From an uncultured Eubacteriales bacterium (GTDB lineage: Bacteria; Bacillota; Sulfobacillia; UBA995; UBA9673): 45,756 bases of DNA. Shown here in pieces: positions 8,361 to 16,934 of this stretch. The position numbers and the translations under genes are program-made. Below the pieces are notes generated by a model. It saw only the letters and a list, made by a program, of their open reading frames with translations, was not told where the DNA came from and searched no databases. The stretch's first letter is position 1. Every line of letters begins with the position of its first letter. The stretch is taken from positions 1 through 45,756 of the forward strand of contig CAJXZV010000006.1 of assembly GCA_913063835.1 (NCBI GenBank). Reading direction: 5' to 3'.

Positions 8361-9899
8361 TCAGACCGTCTCCTCACCGGCCTCCCGGGCGAACTCGACC
8401 GCCGCGGCCAGCCGCTCGAGGCACAGGTCCCGGCCCAGAGCCGCCATCGTGTCGAAAAGGGGAGGGCTGGCGACGCGTCCGGTGACAGCCGCCCGGATGG
8501 GCTGGAACAGCTTGCGCGCCGAGAGTCCGAGCTCCTCGACGAGCCGCCGCCCCAGGGCCTCCAGCGGCTCGGGCCTCCAGTCGCCGTGGGCCCTGTAGGC
8601 CTCGAGCACCCTGGCGAGGGCCTTCCCGACCCCCGGCGTCCTCAGCATCTTGGACGCCTTCTCGTCCGGCTCGATGCGGCGCCGGAAGAAGAACTCGGTG
8701 GCCTCGACGATCTGGGCCAGAGTCTCGATGCGCTCCTGCTCGAGGGAGACGACCCAAACGACCCGGGCGAAGTCCGACCTCACCATACCCTCCGGCGGCT
8801 CCGGGGGCTCGGCCCCGGCCGGGAGCCGGTCGAGGCCCTCGGCCACGAGCCCGGCCTTCTCGAGGAAAGGCAGGCACCTCCGGGCCAGCTCCTCGACCTC
8901 CATCCGCCTGATGTAGTTCGCGTTCATCCAGGTCAGCTTCTCCGGGTCGAAGACCGACGGGGCCTTTGTGACCCGGTCCAGGGAGAACTCCTCGATTATC
9001 TCCTCGAGGGTGAGGAACTCCCTCCCGTCAGGTGGGGTCCAGCCGAGGAGGGACATGAAGTTGACGATGGCCTCCGGCAGATAGCCCTCGTCGCGGTAGT
9101 TGCCGACATAGGCCGTTCCCTCCCGCTTGGCCATCTTCTCCCGGGTCGGGAGGAGGATGTGCCCCAGGTGCCCGAAGAGGGGCCTCTCCGCTCCGAGAGC
9201 CTCGTAGATGAGGCACTGGACCGGGGTGTTGGAAATGTGCCCCTCGCCCCGGATGACGTGACTTATCCGCATGGTGATGTCGTCGACGACGACGGCGAAG
9301 TTGTAGAGGGGCATGCCGTTGGGCCGGACGATGATGAAGTCGCTGATGGCGTCTGTGGGGTACTCGATGCGGCCCCGGATGAGGTCGTCGATGACCACCA
9401 CGCGCCCCTCAGGGACGGCGAACCTCAGGGCCGGTCTGCGCCCCTCGGCCTCCATCGCCCTCCGTCCGGCCTCGTCGAGCCGGCGGCATCGGCCGCTGTA
9501 CTTGTAGGCCCGGCCCGCCTTCTGGGCCTCCCTCCGTTCGGCCTCGAGTTCCTCAGGAGTGCAGTAGCAGGGGTAGACGTGGCCCGACCCCAGAAGCCGC
9601 CGCGCGAACTCGGCGTAGAGGTCGAGGCGTTCCGTCTGCCGGTAGGGCCCGTAGGGCCCGCCGATGTCCGGCCCCTCGTCCCAGTCCAGGCCGAGCCACC
9701 TCATCTCGTTGAAGATGAGCCGTTCGTACTCCGGCCTCGACCGTTCGCGGTCGGTGTCCTCGAAGCGGAGCACGAAACTGCCCCCGTGCTTCCGGGCGAA
9801 GAGCCAGTTGAAGAGGGCGGTGTGCATGTTGCCGATATGGATGGGTCCGGTCGGGCTCGGCGCTATGCGGACCCGCACGGGCCTGCCTTTGGAGAGCAT
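8361..9899 (-). CDS. gltX: Glutamyl-tRNA synthetase
   Basis: Product of 512 residues, class I aminoacyl-tRNA synthetase charging tRNA-Glu, and possibly tRNA-Gln. The HIGH signature appears as SPTGPIHIGN (His21-Asn24) and the KMSKS loop as KMAKR (255-259); the family commonly has K(L/I)SKR. FEDTDRER and YNFAVVVDD are other family landmarks. Length and order are normal through the C-terminal anticodon-binding region. The ATG at 9899 has GGAGG 10 bases upstream. It sits between the MFS gene and the AsnB-ligase fusion, all on the minus strand. Confidence 0.95.
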   Translation of the reverse strand: MLSKGRPVRVRIAPSPTGPIHIGNMHTALFNWLFARKHGGSFVLRFEDTDRERSRPEYERLIFNEMRWLGLDWDEGPDIGGPYGPYRQTERLDLYAEFARRLLGSGHVYPCYCTPEELEAERREAQKAGRAYKYSGRCRRLDEAGRRAMEAEGRRPALRFAVPEGRVVVIDDLIRGRIEYPTDAISDFIIVRPNGMPLYNFAVVVDDITMRISHVIRGEGHISNTPVQCLIYEALGAERPLFGHLGHILLPTREKMAKREGTAYVGNYRDEGYLPEAIVNFMSLLGWTPPDGREFLTLEEIIEEFSLDRVTKAPSVFDPEKLTWMNANYIRRMEVEELARRCLPFLEKAGLVAEGLDRLPAGAEPPEPPEGMVRSDFARVVWVVSLEQERIETLAQIVEATEFFFRRRIEPDEKASKMLRTPGVGKALARVLEAYRAHGDWRPEPLEALGRRLVEELGLSARKLFQPIRAAVTGRVASPPLFDTMAALGRDLCLERLAAAVEFAREAGEETV

Positions 9900-9972
9900 C
9901 CTTCACCATCCTCCGGGCGGGGTTTGGTCGCGTCCCCCGGCACTTCTCGCCCGGGATACTTTTCCCCTTTTC

Positions 9973-11244
9973 TCAGCCGTCCGACGCCCGCTCGGCCCGG
10001 AGCGACGGCCGCCCGCCCTCGACCGCGGCGTCGGCCTCCGGCCGCGCTCTCCCGTCCGAGCCGGCCACAGCCTGCGGCAGGCGGCCGGCGGCAGAGACGG
10101 CCAGCACGGCGGCGACCGTCAGGCAGCCCATCACCCCGAACGTGACCGGAGCCCCGTAGCGCTCGGCCAGGCTCCCGGAGAGGAAGGCCCCCAAAGGGGC
10201 GACCCCGCCGAAGACCTGGAAGTACGCCCCCATCACCCGGCCGCGGAGCTCGTCCGGGACGACCGATTGGACGGTGGTGTTGGAGCTGGCGAGATAGGTC
10301 ACCTGGGCGGCTCCACAGCAGAAGAGGACGGCCGCCGCCAGGGCCGGTGCCCGGACGAAGCAAAGGACGGCCAGTCCGGTCCCGAGCGACAGGGCGCCGG
10401 CCAGGAGCGCTCTCGCCTGGGGGCCGCGCCCGCCGAAGGTGGCCAGGGCGACAGACCCGGTCAGGGCCCCGAGGCCCATCGACGACATCAGGAGGCCGTA
10501 GCCCCCGGCGTCGAGCCCCAGGGCGGCCCTGGCGAAGGTCGGAACCAGAACGTTCCAGTTCAGGGCGAAGGTCGAGACAAGGCCGAGCAGGACGATGATG
10601 CCCAGGACGGCCGGGGTCCGGGCGATGTAGGCCAGCCCCTCCCGCATCTCGCGGCCCACGCCGCGCCGACCCGGTCTGACCCGGTCCGGTGTCGTCATGG
10701 CCGTCAGGGCCGCGATGACGGCGAGGAAGCTCAGCCCGTTGGCCAGGAAGGCCCACCCCGTGCCGACGGCCTTGATGACGAGTCCGCCCAAGGCCGGGCC
10801 CGCGACACGGGCGAGATTGAAGACGGTCGAGTTCAGCGCGATGGCGTTAAGGAGGTCCTCTCTGCCGACCATCTCGACGAAGAACGACTGGCGGGCCGGA
10901 GTATCGAACGACCGCACCGTCCCGACCAGGGCGGCCAGGAGGGCGACATGCCAGAACTCGACCCGGCCCGACAGGGTGAGGAAGGCCAGGACAAGCGCGA
11001 AGAAGGCCAGGCACGATTGTGTCACGAGCAGGATCCTCCGCTTGGGGAGGCGGTCGGCGAGGACTCCGGCGTAAAGGGTGAAGACCAGGAGCGGAGCGAA
11101 CTGGAGGGTCCCGACCAGACCGAGCTTGAACGGTGAGTCCGTCAGGGTGAGGACCAGCCAGGACTGGGCGGTCATCTGCATCCAGCTCCCGACAAGGGAG
11201 ACCATCTGGCCGAACCAGAAGAGCCGGAAATCGCGGTGGCGCAG
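9973..11244 (-). CDS. MFS transporter with no canonical start codon
   Basis: Membrane protein of about 423 residues with roughly twelve hydrophobic segments, of the MFS_3/enterobactin-exporter (DHA3) type. Landmarks are ADRLPKRRIL after TM2, FDTPARQSFFVEMV, and a repeat-half loop GRGPQARALLAG. Its substrate is unknown; members export drugs or siderophores. The first ATG (11205) would begin within TM1: in-frame codons before it read LRHRDFRLFWFGQ, a conserved lead-in for this family. No ATG, GTG or TTG occurs in any minus-strand frame between 11206 and about 11345. An in-frame CTG at 11244 is the most sensible start and is used here; a base error is the alternative. Confidence 0.82.
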   Translation of the reverse strand: MRHRDFRLFWFGQMVSLVGSWMQMTAQSWLVLTLTDSPFKLGLVGTLQFAPLLVFTLYAGVLADRLPKRRILLVTQSCLAFFALVLAFLTLSGRVEFWHVALLAALVGTVRSFDTPARQSFFVEMVGREDLLNAIALNSTVFNLARVAGPALGGLVIKAVGTGWAFLANGLSFLAVIAALTAMTTPDRVRPGRRGVGREMREGLAYIARTPAVLGIIVLLGLVSTFALNWNVLVPTFARAALGLDAGGYGLLMSSMGLGALTGSVALATFGGRGPQARALLAGALSLGTGLAVLCFVRAPALAAAVLFCCGAAQVTYLASSNTTVQSVVPDELRGRVMGAYFQVFGGVAPLGAFLSGSLAERYGAPVTFGVMGCLTVAAVLAVSAAGRLPQAVAGSDGRARPEADAAVEGGRPSLRAERASDG

Positions 11245-11368
11245 GGCCCTGAAGGTCGATACCGTCGTCGGCGCCCCCCAGGTCGCGGACCCGTCCCTCC
11301 GGGGTCGTGTCTCAGGAATGCTTCGGGCCGCGAAAAGTCCTCCTAAGTATACTCTACCGGGGCGTGAC

Positions 11369-11415
11369 GCTCCTTCTGGAAGGAGCCGGGCCCGGGACTC
11401 CGGTCCCGGGCCCGG
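11369..11415 (-). terminator. Two adjoining GC hairpins between the ThiS-like gene and the MFS gene
   Basis: A 7-bp stem (11369-11375 with 11380-11386) adjoins a perfect 13-bp stem (11386-11398 with 11403-11415, loop TCCG). They lie after the AOR/ThiS operon and upstream of the MFS frame, a likely transcription end. No long T-run follows. Confidence 0.55.
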
Positions 11416-11480
11416 TGCGGGATCCTCACGTCATCTCCGCGAAAGGTCTGCCCCGCGAAGAGTCCGACCCTGTCTCGGGC

Positions 11481-11714
11481 CTACCCTCCCGCCGGCGGGG
11501 TGATGAGGATGACCTCCTCCCCGTCGGCGGGCACGTAGTCAAAGTCTCTTCGCTTCCCGCCGGCGATGGCCGACATGACGAGGGTCCGGCCGACCCCCAG
11601 ACGTTCGATGATACCGGCCACATCCGTGGGGCCGTCAAGCTCGAGCTCGTAGCGGTCCTTCCTGCCGGGGAAGAACTCCACCGCGTGACCGACAACCCTC
11701 ACCGTCACCTTCAC
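11481..11714 (-). CDS. ThiS/MoaD-like ubiquitin-fold protein of the AOR cluster
   Basis: Small 77-residue beta-grasp protein ending in Gly-Gly (TPPAGG), the C-terminus that MoaD/ThiS proteins use to carry sulfur as a thiocarboxylate. MoaD-like proteins supply the dithiolene sulfurs of molybdopterin. Its place 55 bases after the AOR gene suggests it serves the tungsten- or molybdenum-pterin cofactor of that enzyme. The GTG start at 11714 has GGAGG 11 bases upstream. Similar small genes commonly accompany AOR genes. Confidence 0.8.
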   Translation of the reverse strand: MKVTVRVVGHAVEFFPGRKDRYELELDGPTDVAGIIERLGVGRTLVMSAIAGGKRRDFDYVPADGEEVILITPPAGG

Positions 11715-11769
11715 CGGTCAGCCGTCCTCCTTCCTGTCGGCTCCGCTCCGACCGGCCCACCGAAGGCCT

Positions 11770-13623
11770 TCAGTCGAGCTCCAGCTTCTCGAGGACGAAG
11801 CCGAGACCGAGCTCCTCCAGCTTGGCCCTTGTGGGCAGCCCGTTCGCGTCCCAGCCGCGGAGTTCGTAGTACTCGTCCAGCATCTTCTCGGCGTTCTCCC
11901 GCGACATGCAGCGCCCTTTTCCGGCACCACTCGGGAGCGGCTCCTCGAGCCAGCGCGGCGGCGGCAGATCCCACGCCCGCCCGAAGTCCGGCCGCTCGCG
12001 CCGGTTGAAGCATCGCGTCAGGTTCCATATACGTTCGGAGATGCGGAGCAGGTCCTCCCACGAGTAATCCCAGCCGGTCACGATGGGGAAGATGTCGGCG
12101 TAATGTTCGAGCTCGAAGCCTATCTCGACCCACTGGAGCCGGCAGAGCCCCAGAGCGTCGAAGAGCGGACGCACGTGCTGGAGCTCGATGACCTTGGCCG
12201 CCTTCCCCTCGATGACGTCCTGCCCCACGGCCGCGTCGTAGGTGATGGCCCACGCCCGGTTGTGGTGGGCCCCTATGTCGGCGGTCATATAGGCCAGCAT
12301 CATGGCCGGGGCGAAACGGGACTCGTAGCCTGATATCTCGAGCCCCTTGATGTGCATGGCGAACCTCTCGGAGCCCTTACCGATGCGCTCGGCGGCCTCC
12401 TTGACCCCCCTGGCCACGAGCTCGCCGACGCCCTCACGCCGCGCTATCCGCTCGAGGAGCCAAGCCACGCCGTCCGCGTCCCCCCACTTGACATCCCGGC
12501 CGACGTCTTGAGGGGTGAGGACGCCCTTCTCGAGGCATTCCAGGATGAAGGCCACCACCGAGCCGCCCGAGATAGTGTCTATACCCAGCTCGTCGGCGAC
12601 ATAGTTGACATAGGCCACCTCCTCGATGTTCCCGATGAGGAGGTTCCCGCCCATGAGGGCGATGGTCTCGTACTCCGGTCCCTCGACGTAGATGGTCCTG
12701 CCTTTGTAGTCGACCTTCGAGTACTTCCCACACGGGATGGGACAGCCCATGCAGCCCTTGTCGAGGATGAGAATCCTGTCCCTGAGGGTGGGACCGTTTA
12801 TCTGCTTGTGCTTCTCGAAGTAGCCGGTATGGAAGTTCTTCGTCGGGAAGGCCCCGATCTCGTTGATCCAGTCCGTCACCCCGGCCGTCCCGTAGGGCGT
12901 CCACTCCTCGAAGCCGGGCTTGGCGAAGCAGGCCTCGTACATCTCCTTGCCCTTCGCCAGGACCCTCTCCGGGTCGGCCACGGGGAAGCCCCGCGAACCC
13001 CGTACGGCCACAGCCTTGACCTTCTTCGACCCGAGGACCGCCCCGACCCCCGTCCGGCCGCACTGCCGGCCGAAGTCATGGGAGACCACGGCATAGGTCA
13101 CCATGTTCTCGCCGGCCGGTCCGATCGTGGCGATCTGGAACTCGCCCCCGAGGTCGTCCTTCAGCATCTTCTCCGCCTCGAAGGCCCCTTTGCCCCAGTA
13201 CTTGCCGGCGTCGCGAATCTCGATCTTCTCGTCATCGATGACGATGAAACAGGGCTCCGACGCGGCCCCCTCGATGATGAGCGCGTCGTAGCCGGCGAAC
13301 TTCAGCTCTCCGGCGAGGTGCCCGCCCATGTTGCCTTCGCCGTACAGGCCTGTCTGGGGGGATTTCGCCCCCATCTCGATCTTGCCGCTGCCCGGCAGGA
13401 ACAGCCCTGAGAGCGGGCCGGGGGCCATGACGACCTTGTTGCCGGGTGACAGCGGGTCGACGCCCGGCTCAAGCTCGTCCCACAGAATCCGCGCCACGAA
13501 GCCGCGGCCGCCGATGTACTCCCGGGCGAGGTCCTCGGGCGTCGGCTCGATGGACACCTCACCCCTCGAGAGGTCCACCCTCACGATGCGGCCGCCGTAG
13601 CCGAAAAGCTTGGTCTCTGCCAC
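11770..13623 (-). CDS. aor: Aldehyde:ferredoxin oxidoreductase (tungsten-pterin enzyme)
   Basis: Product of 617 residues, normal for the AOR family, which oxidises aldehydes to acids (or the reverse) using ferredoxin and a W- or Mo-bis-pterin. It starts GYGGRIVRVDLS and carries YIGGRGF, PGPLSG, the Fe-S binding CMGCPIPC (first Cys near 291) and a distal Cys in LFDALGLCRLQ. The start was set at the GTG at 13623 because GGGGAGG lies 8 bases upstream; an earlier GTG at 13632 overlaps that site. It lies between a four-cluster ferredoxin and a ThiS-like gene, forming one operon. Substrate range cannot be read from the sequence. Confidence 0.93.
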   Translation of the reverse strand: MAETKLFGYGGRIVRVDLSRGEVSIEPTPEDLAREYIGGRGFVARILWDELEPGVDPLSPGNKVVMAPGPLSGLFLPGSGKIEMGAKSPQTGLYGEGNMGGHLAGELKFAGYDALIIEGAASEPCFIVIDDEKIEIRDAGKYWGKGAFEAEKMLKDDLGGEFQIATIGPAGENMVTYAVVSHDFGRQCGRTGVGAVLGSKKVKAVAVRGSRGFPVADPERVLAKGKEMYEACFAKPGFEEWTPYGTAGVTDWINEIGAFPTKNFHTGYFEKHKQINGPTLRDRILILDKGCMGCPIPCGKYSKVDYKGRTIYVEGPEYETIALMGGNLLIGNIEEVAYVNYVADELGIDTISGGSVVAFILECLEKGVLTPQDVGRDVKWGDADGVAWLLERIARREGVGELVARGVKEAAERIGKGSERFAMHIKGLEISGYESRFAPAMMLAYMTADIGAHHNRAWAITYDAAVGQDVIEGKAAKVIELQHVRPLFDALGLCRLQWVEIGFELEHYADIFPIVTGWDYSWEDLLRISERIWNLTRCFNRRERPDFGRAWDLPPPRWLEEPLPSGAGKGRCMSRENAEKMLDEYYELRGWDANGLPTRAKLEELGLGFVLEKLELD

Positions 13624-13644
13624 CTCGTTCACCTCCCCGAGCTC

Positions 13645-14073
13645 CTATACGGCACGCTTCTTCGCCTCGACCCCGGCCCAGGCCACCTCCCCGTCCTCGT
13701 CCACGAGGGCCTGCCGGGGGCAGTACGCGACACACTCGCCGCAGGCGACACACTTGAAGGGAACGTCATCGTCCGGATGGCTGAACATGGCCCCGTGCGG
13801 GCACTCGTCGACACACACCATGCATCCGGTGCAGAGGTCGGCGTCGATCTCATAGTGGCCGTCCACCTTGCGGATGGCCTCGACCGGACACACCTCGGCA
13901 CATACCCCGCACTGGTCGCAGTAGACGATGGAGAACCTCCCGGGAGCCGGGAAGGCGCCCGCCACGCGGACGGCGGAGCGCTTGGGGTTCGGCTGGGAGA
14001 AGTTCTTCATCGAGCACACCAGCTCACAGGCCCGACACCCGGAGCAGAGTTCTTCTCTGGCCGCCAGTTTCAT
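13645..14073 (-). CDS. Polyferredoxin with four [4Fe-4S] motifs, AOR electron partner
   Basis: Product of 142 residues with 16 cysteines in four C-x2-C-x2-C-x3-C blocks: CSGCRACELVC, CDQCGVCAEVC, CTGCMVCVDEC and CVACGECVAYC. This resembles the AorB/HybA-like electron-transfer subunits found beside AOR genes. It probably carries electrons between AOR and the ferredoxin pool. Two adjacent ATG codons are possible starts; the second (14073) is 7 bases after GAGGGGG and is preferred. The frame is open upstream for 38 codons but that part is Arg-rich and unlikely. Confidence 0.88.
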   Translation of the reverse strand: MKLAAREELCSGCRACELVCSMKNFSQPNPKRSAVRVAGAFPAPGRFSIVYCDQCGVCAEVCPVEAIRKVDGHYEIDADLCTGCMVCVDECPHGAMFSHPDDDVPFKCVACGECVAYCPRQALVDEDGEVAWAGVEAKKRAV

Positions 14074-14361
14074 CATGTCACCCCCTCGACGAGAGTCCGA
14101 GGTAGAAGTTCGAGTCCGCTCCGGGGCTTTCCTTCCCCGCCTCCTGTCCGGGAGACCCGCGGGCTCCGTTCGGCGCAAATCGAACAACGACCGACCAGAA
14201 AATGGTTCGAAAAAGCTTCCTCCTCCACGCCATACGTGGTCTTTTCGCCTGCTAGACGGGGTTTTTCAAAGATACTTCTAACATCTTGCGCCCCGTCGGT
14301 GCAGACACTAGAGCCGGTCGGTGGACCGTGCGGGTGAATCCGAAGAAAGGAGGTGATGCGT

Positions 14362-14586
14362 TTGGCCCGGAGGGGTCGCGGCCTTCTTCCGGCGCACGTC
14401 CTGGACAGGTTCAAATATGAAGTCGCGGAAGAACTCGGCCTCCGCGACGAGATAGAGGCCAGAGGATGGGCGGACATGCCGACAAGGGCGTGCGGCGCCA
14501 TCGGCGGCCACATCGGCGGCAACATGGTCAGGGTCATGATAAGGTACGCCGAGGAGGCTCTGGGGAGAGGCGAGAGACTGCAGTGA
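14362..14586 (+). CDS. Alpha/beta-type small acid-soluble spore protein
   Basis: Product of 74 residues with the SASP signatures LDRFKYEVAEELGL and GGNMVRVMI (PF00269). These proteins coat and protect DNA in the dormant spore and are cut by the GPR protease at the KYE-VA site. AAAGGAGG ends at 14353, so TTG at 14362 (8 bases away) is the likely start; ATG at 14356 is too close. The C-terminal motif contains a doubled IGGH-IGGN segment, from a near-perfect 12-base tandem duplication, absent from the second SASP here. Expression is expected in the forespore; I found no convincing SigF/SigG promoter. Confidence 0.88.
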   Translation: MARRGRGLLPAHVLDRFKYEVAEELGLRDEIEARGWADMPTRACGAIGGHIGGNMVRVMIRYAEEALGRGERLQ

Positions 14587-14593
14587 AACGGAC

Positions 14594-14619
14594 GCGGGCG
14601 GGCGACGGGGACCGCCCGC
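14594..14619 (+). terminator. Hairpin after the first SASP gene
   Basis: An 8-bp inverted repeat (14594-14601 with 14612-14619) lies 7 bases after the stop. Only a weak pyrimidine run follows. Confidence 0.45.
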
Positions 14620-14648
14620 CTCCTGCTTGGCACGCTGAGAGCACGATA

Positions 14649-15062
14649 TCATCGTCCGATGTTTATCCCTATGGTCCCTCCGACAGCCCCGAGCAGGATG
14701 GCCAGCACCGTTCTCTCGACAAGCACAAGAACCGGGGCCAACTGGTCGAAGAGCAGGAGTCCGAGGACCGAGATGGCGATGATGTAAAAGAGCCCCGTCA
14801 ACCCACCGTGGATGAGACCCGAGACTCCAGCCCGGCGTCCGGCGTACAGGGCCCCCACGAAGAGGCAGAAGAAGCTGACGAGGTTCATCACAAGAGGACT
14901 GTAGACCTCGCTCAACCATCCCTGGTACATCACCAGACCGACCACACCCGAGAGAACGAAGGCGGCCATGAAGGCCAGGACGACCCCGAGGAGGACGCAT
15001 TTAAGCTGAAGACCCTCCCTCGGCCTGGTCATCACTCTCACCCTCTCGTAACCCGCCCGCAT
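14649..15062 (-). CDS. TIGR04086-family membrane protein
   Basis: Product of 137 residues with about four transmembrane segments (CVLLGVVLAFMAAFVLSGVV, LVSFFCLFVGALYAG, LFYIIAISVLGLLLF, VLAILLGAVGGTIGINIG). The pattern of four helices with GRRAG between helices 2 and 3 matches the TIGR04086 family, common in spore-forming Bacillota and of unknown function. The ATG at 15062 has GGAAGGAGG 9 bases upstream. It converges on the first SASP gene and faces away from the second. Confidence 0.7.
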   Translation of the reverse strand: MRAGYERVRVMTRPREGLQLKCVLLGVVLAFMAAFVLSGVVGLVMYQGWLSEVYSPLVMNLVSFFCLFVGALYAGRRAGVSGLIHGGLTGLFYIIAISVLGLLLFDQLAPVLVLVERTVLAILLGAVGGTIGINIGR

Positions 15063-15246
15063 CGCCTACAACCTCCTTCCCGGGCTCGATGCCGCCCGCC
15101 TTCCGGTCCGACTTTCCGACCGGCGGGCGTTCCAGGTGTCCCTCGAGAAACCTATTGACCCGTGTGGCTGTTTATTCGGTGCCTCTGGGCGTCCCGCCGT
15201 CGGTGGAAAGCTGCCTTCGCCCGTGGTCATCGTTTGGAATGGAATT

Positions 15247-15291
15247 GATAGAAAGAAAGGAGGCGGGAGCGACTTCTTGCACTCCCGCCTC
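15247..15291 (-). terminator. Intrinsic terminator of the second SASP gene
   Basis: A 10-bp stem (15260-15269 with 15282-15291, 12-base loop) is followed on the minus strand by CTTTCTTTCTATC, a rho-independent pattern directly after the SASP stop. Confidence 0.8.
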
Positions 15292-15300
15292 GAGGTCCGA

Positions 15301-15618
15301 CTACCGGTTGTCGGGCTGCCGGTCGGTCTCGCGGCGCCTGACGTACCGAGGACGGTCGAGAGCCGACTCGCGCCTGGTGAACTCCGGGGAACCGGCCCAT
15401 TCGGCGCCGTACTCCTCCCCGGCCATCTCCCGCTCGGCGCGCTCGATCATGCGGCGCACCATGTTGCCGCCGATCCTCCCGACCTCACGGGTGGTCATGT
15501 TCTCCCAGCCGCGCTCCCGGATGTCGTCCTCCAGTCCGAGGTCGCTGGCGACCTCGTACTTGAACCGGTCAAGCGCCGGCTCGGCTTCGGGAAGGACGTG
15601 CCGTCTGCGACGGGGCAT
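15301..15618 (-). CDS. Alpha/beta-type small acid-soluble spore protein with C-terminal extension
   Basis: Product of 105 residues; family members are typically 60-75. Residues 1-68 carry the SASP core: LDRFKYEVASDLGL with the GPR cleavage site, MTTREVGRIGGNMVRRMIERAE. The last 35 or so residues form a charged Arg/Asp/Glu-rich tail unlike the family, possibly a lineage extension that adds DNA or protein contacts. ATG at 15618 follows AAAGGAGAG. A clear terminator lies downstream. Confidence 0.9.
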   Translation of the reverse strand: MPRRRRHVLPEAEPALDRFKYEVASDLGLEDDIRERGWENMTTREVGRIGGNMVRRMIERAEREMAGEEYGAEWAGSPEFTRRESALDRPRYVRRRETDRQPDNR

Positions 15619-15854
15619 GCGGACACTCTCCTTTCCGCAGGTCCGGGCCCGGCTGCGGCCGTAGCGTATGTCCTAGAGGACGGTCTTATGTCAAGCAGGT
15701 ACAGGGCCTTTCAGCATCCTTTCCCCAATCCGGTTGACGTTTGCTGATAATGTAATCCCATAAATTGGACCGAAAGCGACAAAAATCGACTCCTCCGGTC
15801 GACAGGGAGTCTTTGGGCAAAGCGTCTACGGGAAAGCCCCAGAGCCCCCCGCGG

Positions 15855-16934
15855 CTAGACCGGCCAGTAGGCCCGCTGGGTCTTGAGCACGGAAGAGATG
15901 ACGAGCCCTCCGGCACGGGCACCCGAACCGCGGGCTCCTCCGCCCTTCCCGTCCCCCTCGGCCCCTTCGCGCCGGCACCCCTCCGGCTCGGCGACAGGGT
16001 CACGCCCGGCGGCCACACTGAGAACGGAGGCCAGACTCCAGCCGAGCCCCACCGGGTCGTAGCCCCCCTCCAGCACGAAGACGACCTTCCCCCCACAGAG
16101 CTCGTCCGCCAGGCCGCACACGACCCCGCTGAGACGGCCGTATCCCCGGGAGGTCAGCTCAAGCCGGCCGAGAGGGTCGAGGAAGTGGGCGTCGAGGCCG
16201 CAAGACACGAGGACGAGTTCCGGACGGAAGGCACGGGCGATGGGGGCGACGACCGAGTCGAAGGCCTCGAGGTAGGTTTCGTCCCCGGTCCCGGCCGGGA
16301 ACGGTATGTTGACGGTGAACCCTTCGCCCTCCCCCTCTCCCGTGTCCGTGATCCAGCCCGTCCCAGGGTAGGCCGGGCTCTCGTGACACGATACGAACAG
16401 GACCTGACGCGAGTCGTAGAAGACCGCCTCGGTCCCGTTCCCGTGATGCAGGTCCCAGTCCACAATCAGGACACGCTCGAGTCCGCGCCTTAAGATCGCG
16501 TGGGCCGCGGCGACAGCCACGTTGTTGAAGAGGCAGAAGCCCATCCCCTCCCCCGCCGTGGCGTGATGGCCCGGCGGGCGTACCAGAGCCACCGCCCTCT
16601 TCGCCTCCCCCCCGAGGACCGCGTCGACCGCGGTGAGGACACCCCCCACGGCAAGGAGGGCGATGTCGTAGCTCTTGGGCGAGACGACGGTGTCGAGAGT
16701 GAGGTAGCCCCCGCCGCCCCGGGCGACCTCCTTGACCCGCTCGATGTGGCGGCTCGTGTGAACCAGGCCCACGTCCTCCTCTGAGGCCGGCGCAGGGCCC
16801 CGCAGCTCGAGGAGGTCGCCGACCCCGGTCTCCTCAAGGGCCTTCCAGACGGCCTCGAGCCGGTGCGGTCCTTCGGGCCAGTTCCCAGGCGCATGCTCCA
16901 GGTAGGCCTCGTCACTGACGGCCAGAACGCGCAT
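15855..16934 (-). CDS. Histone-deacetylase-family amidohydrolase (AcuC / acetylpolyamine type)
   Basis: Product of 359 residues in the arginase/deacetylase fold, a zinc enzyme removing acetyl groups from lysine or amines. Active-site motifs are present: RPPGHHA (His123, His124), VDWDLHHGNGT (metal ligands Asp161, His163) and SCGLDAHFLDPLG (third ligand Asp), followed by EGGYD. The ATG at 16934 has GAGGGAGGGAG just upstream; its first bases overlap the Fe-S flavoprotein gene. The C-terminal 50 residues are Gly/Arg-rich and probably disordered. It is the last gene of a six-gene operon with two Fe-S flavoproteins, which is unusual company. Whether it acts on protein lysine or a small acetylated amine is open. 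Confidence 0.88.
   Translation of the reverse strand: MRVLAVSDEAYLEHAPGNWPEGPHRLEAVWKALEETGVGDLLELRGPAPASEEDVGLVHTSRHIERVKEVARGGGGYLTLDTVVSPKSYDIALLAVGGVLTAVDAVLGGEAKRAVALVRPPGHHATAGEGMGFCLFNNVAVAAAHAILRRGLERVLIVDWDLHHGNGTEAVFYDSRQVLFVSCHESPAYPGTGWITDTGEGEGEGFTVNIPFPAGTGDETYLEAFDSVVAPIARAFRPELVLVSCGLDAHFLDPLGRLELTSRGYGRLSGVVCGLADELCGGKVVFVLEGGYDPVGLGWSLASVLSVAAGRDPVAEPEGCRREGAEGDGKGGGARGSGARAGGLVISSVLKTQRAYWPV

Noticed and set aside
8037-10145. Long plus-strand frame across gltX
   Set aside because: Antisense shadow in GC-rich DNA; the minus strand encodes full-length gltX with all signatures.
15660-15715. SigF/SigG promoter for the second SASP gene
   Set aside because: TTGACATA and CATACGC resemble parts of the boxes, but spacing and sequence do not fit the forespore consensus well enough.
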